Of a stretch of DNA of 64,000 bases, positions 15,001 to 27,000 are shown in pieces. Position numbers and translations under genes: made by a program. The notes beneath the pieces were generated by a model, which was not told the DNA's origin, searched no databases, and saw only the letters and a list, made by a program, of their open reading frames with translations. The stretch is taken from the NCBI GenBank assembly GCA_943737045.1, contig CALSFV010000017.1, forward strand, positions 1,409,164 through 1,473,163, read 5' to 3'. This DNA comes from Parapristionchus giblindavisi. Its lineage: Eukaryota; Nematoda; Chromadorea; Rhabditida; Diplogasteridae. The first letter of the stretch is position 1, and the number at the start of each line of letters is the position of its first letter.

Positions 15001-18000
15001 AATTCATCACGACCAATCCTCGCAATCTCCTGGAAGTGCATTTAGTCTAGCGATTCCTTTGCAATTTGTCTATGAGGAAGCGTTTATTTGCTAAATAGAG
15101 TTAGTCCGCGTTTACCACTACATTTGTATTATTGTTGACGTCGCACCCAAATCTAGGAATCTGTTTTTAAAGGGACTGCCACCTTTGTCAACGGTCTCTT
15201 CAACCGTCTACACTCTCTCGTTGTTAGAGAACAGAGAAATAGTGTGCGCAATGAAGAGACCATTGAGAGATGTCACGCTCCTTTTAAACATCTCTTTTTG
15301 GTAACTTATTAAACTATTACATTTTATTAAATCATTTAAGTTTATCTCTCTGAATATTACCATTATTTTTAGTTATGTGGTGTTCGAAAGTCACGAAAAA
15401 AGGAGGCGAGAGAGGGTGTACAAGAGAAGAGTTTTCTCTACATTTCTTTTCTTTTTGCAACTTCTGAACACAACGTTAGTGGTTTTATGAGCATAATTTC
15501 CCTTCATCATCCCCTCTAATGACACATCCGAGCTAATTTTAATCTCCGCTCTGGCAACACTCTCTCGTAGACAAAGAAATCGAGAGAGAATTGCCGATAG
15601 CTCGTGGTGTACTTTTAACTAATTTATAGAACCTGTGAGATTTCTTGATCATAATTGGAATGTACATGAAGTATTCATAGATATCATGAAACATAATCGA
15701 AACATAGTACATACAATTTGAATCACTTGAAGCATGCCCGTACAACCTCTGCCTCCAATCGCTCTCTCTTCCTCTCAATCACCTTCGCCTTCCATCAATC
15801 TCTCCCTCTCCCCTCCCGTCGATCTCTCCCTCTCCCTCTCCCCTCGATCTCTCCCTCTCCTTATTCTCTCCCTTTCCCTCTCCCCATGAATCTTCTTCTC
15901 AATTGATCCGTCGCTCATACACTACTTCTGCTTGATATGCATACGAACGAAATGTGGTCATAGGATCTTCTACCTCTCCCTCTTTACCTCAATCTCTCTC
16001 CCTCTCTCCCTCTCTCTCCCTCTCCCTCATCCTCTTCCTCTCCCTCTCCTTCTCCTTCTGATTCTCCCTCTCCCTCTCCCTCATCCTCTTCCTCTCCCTC
16101 TCCTTCTCCTTCTGATTCTCCCTCTCCCTCTCCCTCTCCCCTCCAACACCTGTTCCTTATCATCTTCTGCTCTTCTTCTTCTCTCCAACTGACCCCCAAG
16201 CAGTCTGTACTTCGTCTCTCTAGATGCTTGAAAATTATGTTTATTCATTTACAAACACAGTCTCAAATCACTTGCTTTGATCCTTTTCTTATATCAGAAT
16301 AAATCGATGATTTATTGATTATGGTGTACCTCTTTAGGATTCGTCGTCCTTCCTCGTGAATGATCCCACGGGACCTCTTGTGCTGCCAGACAAGTCTATA
16401 TTAGAGGCGTACGTCAAGAGGTACGGTAGGCGCACACTCCGGTTAGATCGGGAACTGACTTTTTGTGCCTGATCAATGCATGATATTGGAAAAAGTTGAG
16501 ATTTCGGATGAAATGCAAACCTTGGTTTGATGAGAGGGGTTTGGTGGAAGGGGAGATAAACACGTGAGAGAAGGAATAGAAGAGACAAAGAGAGACCGGA
16601 AAGAAGGTGCACCGTACCATAATTTGTTTTGGCATTTTGCCAAGTTCTCAATGACCGATCTCCCCGTGATGGAGAAACGCTGCGCTGTGGGTCTGCAAAT
16701 AGAAAAAAAAGATGTAAATGAACACGCATTTTTTCTAGCAGTGGGAGAGATAGAAAGATTTGTTATTGAAATGGAAAGGAATTAGACACGCTCTGAAACG
16801 GCACTAGGTCTGATGGGATAAGAAAAGCGCCAATGAATCGACAAAGTATGCGAATAGTTCTCGCCCAGTCGGTTCTCATCCGACCTAGTGCCCCAACACC
16901 CATTTGTTTCTGGCGATTATGATCAACCTCACATCTCTATAATCAATCATATTCCCCTCTGTCAGTTGTCTCTACCTCATTCTTCTCCATAGAGTATGTG
17001 ATTGACTTAACGACGTCAACACAAACTCGTGAATTTTCACGAACTAAATCATGCCCCGAGGCTATCCTCTCGGCCAATCGAGAGAGTATAGATCGTTGAC
17101 TCATGAGAGAGACTGATCAGCTGTCGTCGTTAAATCACTAGATCATGTTATTGGCGGAATGCCAACTTTTAAAATTTCAGAAAGCGCGGCAAACTCGAGG
17201 AACTCCGTGGAGCAGAGTCGTTCGGTTCGAGTTTCGAATCTGGTCAGTGTTATTATATCAATTGTCTCTGTCAAGCATTATTATTTGTTCTACTCTGCTA
17301 ATGACAAAGCGTTGATATTGTTAAGATGTATCTACCACTTTAAAGGCACACCTAGAGTTAATTTGAAGCTCTCCAAGCTGACAACGCTCTAACGCAGATA
17401 AAGGAAGCGAGAGAGCATTGTCAGAGCGGAGGGTTTCAAATCTCGAGGGAGTGCCAAAGAAATAAAGAGATAGTGTTCAAATATGTTTCATTCATCTCAT
17501 AACACAAACGAGCAGAAGTGAAGAATGATCCATTCCTGATGGAAGCATAACATTTAAAATATATAAAATGTAACAAATTAGTTTTAAATTAGCCGCATTT
17601 GAAAGATTTAAGATTATGATTAACTGTTCAATTATATCCCAGATTAATGACTACATTTTCAGCTTTATCCGATCGTATCGAGTGTGATTCTCCGTGTGGT
17701 AGCACGTGCTCTGACCTCCTGCCTGCTCCCGAAGGTATTGTACTTTGATCTTTGATCTTTGATATATGTAGTCTGATCTTTGATCACTTCAGTGAGAATC
17801 TGCACGCACTCTCCACGTCACGCAGCCCAGATCACTACACCATCGAGGCTCTCATCGGTTGAGGCAAGCACGCCCACTGCCATGTTGGACACTATACAGG
17901 TTTGATCTTTGATCTTTCTACTTTGATCTTTGATCTTTCTACTTTGATCTTTGATCTTTCTACTTTGATCTTTGATCTTTCAGTCTCATCCCCATCAGCA

Positions 18001-21000
18001 ATCGTCGCCCCAGCCCGCGTCCTATACCACACCGGGCTTCCTGAGGTGAGTAGTTGAGTTCGAGGATGAAAGATTGAATAAAAAACTATTTTTTTTAAAT
18101 AAATTAAGACATGGAGGCAAGGCGGTGACACTGACGGCTAAACCACTTCCCTTCGACACACCCAAGACTCCATTCGAGGCAACACTACAGAATCATGCAC
18201 TTCGTATCAGAAAAGCCAGTCTCGTCCATCAAGATGTCAGTGATCTTTGATCTTTGATCTTTCCATTTTCATCAGACAGTTTAATTTTTCCGTACAATAG
18301 CTCACATCAATTGTCGTTTTCTTTCTCATGAGAGTTAGAGAAACGGATGGGATAGTGAGGGAAAGAAAGAGATCAAATTGTTTGCATTGAATTCCACCAG
18401 ATTCTCGCATTCTCAGATCCTATTTTCATATCCTCCCCCCCCCCCTTCACTCAATCAACCCCATTCAATATACCTCTTTCACGCTGATACAAACTATACT
18501 ATTAGTTCGTTAGTCCCAGGTACTTCTGAGTTGCAGACGTGCGAGAAATCGTTAGAACTCGAAGATTTAGGTGATAAATCAAAACCACCGACAACAGTGA
18601 AGTGAAAATGGATAGTGATGTTTCTTGGAAATTTCACGAATCTGACAAAATGAAAACAAACTGTTTTCTCTGTCAGCCTAACTTGTAATACCCCAGTGGA
18701 TATTTTCTGGGTGTCTAGTAGATGCACGACGTGTTGTCGCGTCGAACAAAACGTCTCTCATTTTTGCTCTCTCATATTTCTCTACCTTGTTCACCGAGAG
18801 GTTTTGCTTGTTATCACTGGTACGAGTGGTGTCCGGATTGGATATGTATTTGTCTCTCAAATAATCCAGGAACGGAACAGAGAGGAATAGATCCAGAGAT
18901 TAGTCTTTAGATCAATCGATATTATTAATTATTGATCTTTCATCCCTCTCCCTAATTCTCTGCCCCAATCTCTCTATAGATGTCCTATAAGAAAATCCTC
19001 GTTTTTTAGTATTAAAAAAATTTAAAATTTAATTTTCAGTCCAACGCCTCGTCCACAGACGAAGGATCCATGCAGAGATGTGAGTATTCGTAGATTGGTC
19101 AAAGATCAAAGATCAAACTACAAAATCTAAATCAAATCCTCTTCAGCCAGCGGCCTCGTCAACTCGTTCACTGCATCGGTCAATGCCAATCAACCTCGCC
19201 ATGAACGGTTTGTAGTTTTGACTCTTGTAGTTTGATCTTTGTAGTTTGATCTTTGATCTCTATAGATATGCTGCTCATCTACCCCATCGGACTGGTGATC
19301 ACTCTGGTCGAACAAGCGCAGCGTCTCTCGACAGTACGAACAGGTATACGGTAGTTTTGTCTATCATAAAGTGACTACAGTATCCTAGTCATGTTGTAAA
19401 AATATTGACTGCGCCATCGTACTTCTTTCGTGAACTGAATACAGTATTTTATATCCATTGCAAACTGACTACAGTACTCCGTGAAGTATCGATTGTTGGA
19501 CCTCCTAGAAGTGACCAGTTCATATTCCTTCATTGCAACCATATGCTCCTCCGCTCCTCCTCTGCGTCTATGCCCGCTCCCCATCGTCGATTCTAATGAA
19601 GTGTATCACAATCGGACATTCATCACTCCGACTCTGTCACTCTGTCACTCTGTCACTCTGACACTCTCCTCGTATTGTGTGCTCTCTCGTCACCTACTCT
19701 GACGTTCTGACCCTCTCTCATAGTGTAAATCGGAGACTCAGTTCAAAGTTATTGCACTCCTACTTTCAAACTTTCAGAACCTCCTCTTTCCCCAGTTATT
19801 TTGCCGTTTTTGTTAATCGTAGTTTGATCTTTGATCTTTGGTTTGTTCCAGATTATAGAAATGCACGTAAGCACTCCGCAAATGTACGTGCCGAACCATC
19901 AGAAAATGTGGCATTCACTTCCTCGGTCGGTTTTTTTGGGAATAATTGATCGATATCAATCAATATATCAAGAGTTTTAACGAACGATAGCCTATTTTTC
20001 ACATCTGTATCTAGGATTTATTGATTTCTGTATGGATACTACTGATCGTCAGGTCACTTCCGGGTTGTTAAAGTAGATGGTTATAGATCTTATTTAGGAT
20101 CAGACTTGTGAAAAATCAATATTCTTCTCAGTTTCTCATGTAGTAATCAACTTATCTATCATCCAGTAATCTATCAACTTTAACTGCAACCTGTTGCGGG
20201 ATTCTACCTCTACCTCTCCCTTCTAACTCTGTCCATCTACCTCTGCCTCTGCCTCTCCCTCTGCAATCCCCTTATCTTTTCATTCTCTTACTAGAAATCA
20301 GAGCATCATGTGCTGCTCTTTTAGTGTAAGAAAGAGGCGAGATATAGTTGAAGCGATTATCGATTAGATTCATTGATTATTGAATACTAAGAACAATCGA
20401 TACTTCAAAGGAATGACTATTTTTTATTTTTTAAATAGTATATATACTATTTTTAATTGAGAAATTCTTGAAATTCCGTTGAAACTCACGAATTCTGTTG
20501 TCTGTTGTCAAAATCAATCAATTTGTTTGGGACAGACACCCACTCAGCAATTGTGAAACCTACTGAAAACTTAAATTTATCTAGTAAAAGCATTTAATAA
20601 TTAAATGAAATTAATTAATAATACTAATATTTAGCGGAACTTTGGACGCGGCGTCAAAACATGTGGACAACATGATAGACCAGGCACGATATCGCCACCA
20701 AGCTCATCGATCCAAATTCAAAGAGGTTCGCGCCTTTTTCTGCATTTGAAAATCAGGGTTAAATTTTACAGGCAATCGACTATTTGGACAATATCTTTGA
20801 GGATTTGAAAAAGGAAGTGGATACGAGTGGACCAAGTACCGCGAATGTAAGGGTCATCTATTCATTTGTTGCTTTTATTATTATCTGTTCAAAAACACAA
20901 AAAATAGTAAAAAGAGACGAAATATTGTGAAAAAAAATAAGTTTTCTCCGTTTTTTTCATTTCTTTTTTTGTAACTTTAATAAAAGGAAGTATGGTTTAT

Positions 21001-24000
21001 CTGTTTGCTCATGAGTAGAGAGTATTATGTGATGAAAGGCCTTTGAGCTAATGTTTCCAAAAAAAATTAGCACCCTTCCATCTATGATAAAGCAAGTGAA
21101 ATTTGGTTTTGTGGTTTAGAAATCGATCGATTATATTGATTTTTGAGAAATCGCCTAATAAATGATTTATTTCAGGCCTCCCCTGGACCCTCTCGCCACG
21201 TTAGGAAAACCAGCGCGAACAGCATCAATGGATCCGAATCTAATGTATTTATTTATTTTTATTTATTATTATTTCAATGATTAAATAATTATTAATTTTA
21301 TTTAAATTTCAGCAGCATGGCGTCGCTGCAGCTCTGCAGAGAGAGGCGCAACAGAAGGAGAGAAGAAATGGAACGAATAATAATATGAATGGATCGTTGT
21401 AGGTTTTAGAAAATGTTTATTGATTTTTTTCTCGTTTTTTTAAAAACTTAAAACTGGCATTAGAATTTTGGGGGAATTCTGTCTTTTTGCCTTCACTCAA
21501 CGGAAAAATTTTAATTTGAAAATCTTTTGAATTCCTGGTTCTTTTTGTGGGCAGAAAGTTCGTGCATTTCATTATCAGAATATTCAATTCTTTTCTGGTC
21601 AGATCAAGTGAAAGTTTTTTTAAGAGGGAAAAGTTAGGTTGAAAACCCCCAATCCCGTTGGAATTCAATCAATCAATGAATAAGTAACTTGAGTAACTAG
21701 TGGAGTACACCCGACCTCTATAGAGTCTAACCTAGATCATGGGTGCTGTTGACAGGGATGGGGAAGTAGAAGAAAACGAAGAAGAAAAGTCTTTGAACTT
21801 ATGATTTTAGTGGATAAGTGAGGAGATGATCATGGGAGATAGAGAGAAGCAAAGAGGGAGATAATGACAACGCGTGAGAAGTAAAGTGTGTATGATAGCA
21901 GTATAATAAATGCATTGTATTGTTTTGTATTTTTTTAGACATTTGGGGTTCTCCAGAGTCCGATCGTATATAAAGAGAGAAGAGTATGAGGAAAACAAAC
22001 AACTTATAGACAGACAGTCAGTCAGACAGACAGAGTGTACTTCAGACAGACTAGAGGATAGTAAACCTGAGCATTTTTCGATAACAATATGACTCATTAT
22101 TTACGCTCTTCCAGCTCAGATCATAAAACTTGATTACATTTCTCACCAATATCGATTGACACATTGAAAAATATTGATTGATTAATGCAATAGTAATATT
22201 CGATTTCTATAGTACTAATGATCTAACGCAATTGCAGAACCTTTGTGCCCTCAACTTCCGCTCCGTCACATTCAAATTCTCTGCCGAACCGATCGCAACG
22301 CCATCGTCAACCTCTTACAGCCAAGGTAATCAATAATCGATCCTACCGTAAATCACTGATTCGTCCGTTGCAGGAGCCATCACCTGTTGAAATTTCGTTA
22401 AGACCTGTGGCACAACCATCGAACGAGGTGTGTTTTATTTTCTTATTTTTATTTTCTTATTATCATGGATGTAGACTTGAGTTTAGTTGTTCAGTTTTCG
22501 GAAGATGAAAGATATCAGCGCAATAATATGAAATAACTGTTATTCACTGTCCGCTAGATTTCTAATTAGAGGAATAGAAATAAAAATTTGTTTTCTTATT
22601 GTAGAAGATGAAATTCTTAGTAGGTTGTAAATTAGGCGTAATTTCATGGAAAGCAATCAATATTTGTTATGATAGGAACTAGTAGAAAGTTAGTGTAACA
22701 GGAGATATGTATCTTCTTCCCAGCTGCATAACTCAAAAGTGGAAACTACACTACTTCGTAAAAGTGTGCAATTCTCTCCCTCTCCCTCTCCCTCTCCCTC
22801 TCCCTCTCCCTCTCCCTCTCCCTCTCCCTCTCCCTCTAGACAGCTGACAATTTCATAGTCTTCCCCAAGTCTCAACTTCATTCTTCTCTCCTCACTTCTC
22901 ACCCCCTTAACTCTTGACCCTTATTTTCGTACAATTTATCAACGCAACACTTTGTTTACCCGTCATTACTCTTATTTTTATTGATTCTTATCATCTAGAT
23001 CTAGCATTCTGATCATAACTCTTATTGATTATCGATTTTCATAGTTTAAAGTGATTTTCAAACATGCTTTGCGTCCGTCATAAAAACTTGGATAGAGTTG
23101 CTAACAATAAGAAAATAACAATAACCTTGATTATTTTAGTCGTAGGTTATTCTTTTTTGTTTATATTATCGATTTTTCTTAGATTATTGATTTTATCTCC
23201 AGGATCTCGAAGTCTCGGAGACTCTAGTTCTTCCGAAAAAGACTGACAAACTGGATTTCACACGAAGATGGCTGCATGATGATCTTTCTGGATTTACCAA
23301 ATCACCACCACAACTCATCGATGGACCAACTACGGTAATGAACTTTGATCTTTGAACTTTGATCATTGAACTTTGAACTTTGATCTTTGGTTCTGCCTCT
23401 TTTAGACATTGTGTCTATGAGTGTAGATTTTCTATTAGAGATTTGGACTTTAGACTGGAAATCCCTCTGGTGTAAACATCGATATAAACTGGCATCTGTC
23501 TAGTAGTTCACGGTTCCGAGAGCATAGACTAATTACCGGTTCTGGATGTTCTGATACGTATTAATTACCGGTCCTTGCAGTCGATGTATACGGACGCAGA
23601 TGAGCACTCACTAGGATCATGTTCGGCCGAAGTCGCGGCGATCAATAATTCGAAACAGAAGAAGCGACGAGATAGGTAAACGTGTTTTCTAAAAAAAATT
23701 CACCAATTAGAAGATATATTTATGTATTTATTTTATATTTATGTTTATATTTATATATTTATACTTTTTCTTTTATTTAAAAATAAGTAAAATACTTGGT
23801 TCTGCCCAAACTCACATAGGTGAGAGTCTTTGGTCAGATCAAACATGTCGATAAAATGCATTTGCAATTAAATGCCGATCCTAAATCACGGTTGGCGAAT
23901 TCCCGGATCCGTTTTCTTCTCTCTGCTTCAAGGTCCATTTGATTGATGGATACTCTGTCAATCGATATAAGAGTGAGAGACCTCTCGGGGGCTGTTTAAA

Positions 24001-27000
24001 GTCCTCTCTGTGTGTCTATTGTGTTTTCATCAGTCGAGAGCCGTGACCGGGAAGTAGCCAGGACCGGCAAATGATCAGAACCTATTTCATTTCAGCAAGC
24101 CCAAAGTGGAAAAGCCGACGATCGTTGTACCTAACGATAAGCGACTGGCGCCTTACCGACCGCAGCCGGTTTATGGACAGCCCAATGGGTACGGTACCGG
24201 CGGCTTTATTGATTGAATCGGTTAGACTCCGCCCATTTGATTGCAGTTCTCGGTTTCCCGTTGAAGTGGACACGCTGGCTCCAAATCAGACCAATTCCTT
24301 GTCCAGGGTTGCGTCGTATGATCGATTGTCAGAGAGGTTGCAATCAAGGCACTCTGATGTATGGAGATCCGGATCGCAGGTATTGAATAAGCCACGCCCA
24401 TTTTTAAACCTTAAAGGATCCACACTCTCTATCATCTTTTGTTGTCTACAAGTGACCGAGAGAGTGCAGAGAATTACTTTCTTTAACCTAATTCATAACA
24501 TTATTTCACGTTTTATAAAATAAAAAAATGTTTACCTTTAACGTATAGATACATTTTCATTCCAACACTAGGTTCTACCCTTTTCATTGATTTTCATCTC
24601 ATCTCATTTCAGGAGCCCTACCAAACCCTGGGTTCTGTTCGATCGGACGATGGATCTCGTCCCTCTCCTTCTGCCTTCCAAAATGTTCCCTATCAGAGGG
24701 GAGGAATGAGAGGATCGATACGATCCCTGCCCGATGCGGGCCTGGTCATCAAACAGAGAACTGCAGGTACGATAAAAGACTGGTTATGGATTGGGTGGGG
24801 CTACGGCTAATATCTTTCAGTTATGATAGAACAGTGAAGTTACTGTAAACCAAGAGGGTTACTGTAGGTTCAAGTGGGTCAAGTTCATGATTACAGTACC
24901 CTCGAACGTCCAAGTCTACTATCCGGAACAGACCAGAGACCCAGCAATGGCGATCGATGCGCTAGTTGCGGAGTTGGAATTGAACACTGATCAGGTACGG
25001 TAATCCACTGGGTCAGATTTAGATGGCTACTGTAGTTTAGAGGGTCAGATTGTATATTACTCCTGTTTTAGAACGGAAATGCGACGGATAAGCGCCGATC
25101 GTTTCCCACGAGTTCAATGGGTACAATAGGCAGACAAGCGAGAGTGGTTCCCGCCACGACAGCGCCTGTCCATCAAGCACGGTATACTGTAGTCATATTG
25201 ATTCTGATTTTTCTCATGAGTGATGCGGCAAAAGCCGTACGCTTTATATTTTTTTTGTAAATTGGTGACAAAAAAAACGAAAAAAGTGTGTGGTTTCAAG
25301 ATCCCGCATAGAAGGGATGGATTATCTTATTCCATTTCAGATACTCTCAACCCTCTCATAATCAGCAGCCACACCACAATCAATATCAACAACAACGATC
25401 CATTCCACAACAAATGAACCAACCAAAAATGTACCAACAACCTCAGCCCGTGCAGAGTTCACGCTCTTCGAATGGTCAGTTCTCGATTACGGCACTTCAA
25501 AATCAATTAATAATCAAACGATCGATTGCAGGCAGTCATCGAGCCGCGCCTACAAATCATGTGGCTGCCCTAGATGAGGTCACGAACATGCTGCATACCG
25601 TGTCCGAATTCGGATCCTCCGAGAAACCCAAAAAGAACGGAACATGTGCGTCTTTAATCTTTGAACTTTGGCCAGGTCCTAGGGAATAGAATATTTATTT
25701 TTGTATGAATACAATGTTTAAAAAAAAGTGTTTAAAAAGGTGCTTGACCTTTGAACTCTTCGAATACCCTATAGTGTAGTACCCTATTTGAGTGATTGAG
25801 ATGAAAAAGTGATCTTTGATCTTTGAACTCTGATTTTCAGCCTCGTCATCGGCTCCATTCGCTCCATTGAATTCGTCGTCAACTCGGCCATTCGATACAA
25901 TCAATCAGGAACGAATCAATCCAAGTCGAGTCGAAGCTATCCAATCAATGTTCGAGAATCGTCGTGGATCAGGCAAGACTCCGCCCACTTCTCCCTGACT
26001 CCGCCCCTTCCCAAACGATAATCCATCAACTCCGCCCAATTTGTCTTCTCCTCCCAATCGATAATCAATCAATCGATTCTCTCCCAATGAATGATATTTC
26101 AGAATTGCGCGATCACTAACGGGATAATGTACATGTATAGACAAAGGTATCTAAGTATCCTGGTGTGTGCGTGGTGCGGGTAGTCGAGTCTGTCATTTCC
26201 TAAGTTGCTTGGTTGTTCGTTAATCGCACACACAATGATCGACTAGAAGCGACACCATCCTACCGTATACTCCCAAACTACACCACAACACGCAAATCTG
26301 CTTTCTCTCCTATCTTACTGTTAGCGCTACTTCACCACTAGCACAGTTCGCGTCCCTGTCCCTTCCTGTGATCGATCCCGATCGATCGATATCGTAGCAG
26401 TACCTACCGTATTCTGACCATTACCGTTGTAGGACCCGGGTATGACTGGCGCGTGCCAGGCAAGAAGAATTCTCATGAAGAAGAGGGATACTTTGATCTG
26501 AGCGAATTCAGTAATAACTCCAATCAAATAAAGGTAATCGATAATATATGATCTACGATAGTTATTGAATATTAGAGTTACTGTAGTTCAGAAAGGCTTG
26601 ATTAGCCCATTGTTCGTTTCGCCATCTAAACTGCCTTTGTGATTATCATTTTTTCTTGCTTTTTTTCATAACCATTGTCTCACTACCATGGAAAAAAAGT
26701 AGATAAAGTTATAAAAAGCTTCTACGAAATATAGATTTTTAAGATATTAAAAAATGAAAAATTCAGCCCCGCCCCTCTCCTCCTCCTCATCGATCAGCTG
26801 TGATTCGTCATTCTCCTCACTCTTCATCCATTCATTCCGATATCGCTCCTCCATCTGCCTTTCCTTCCTCTCAACCACCATCCGGACCACCGCCTCTGGG
26901 TAGAAATGGTAATGGTAAGCATGGACAAGGGGTTGAAGGAATACCCCATTCTAATTTAACTCTCCGCCATGACAATGCACTATCGTAGACAAGCAAAGTG

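Larger units (their letters stand above)
13981..16337. other. Gene 1 intron 19 (2.4 kb)
   Basis: CT-rich tracts at 14,150-14,270, GA-rich at 14,880-14,990, a hairpin GCTTTATGGTGTT...AACACCATAAAGC at 14,600-14,642, MITEs at 15194, 15377 and 15521, and a CTCCCT array at 15,770-16,140. Confidence 0.5.

Noticed and set aside
15932..16199. Leu/Pro repeat frame and antisense Glu/Gly repeat frame
   Set aside because: Both are readings of the CTCCCT array; the same holds for frames at 22690-22902, 51201-51419 and 63335-63707.
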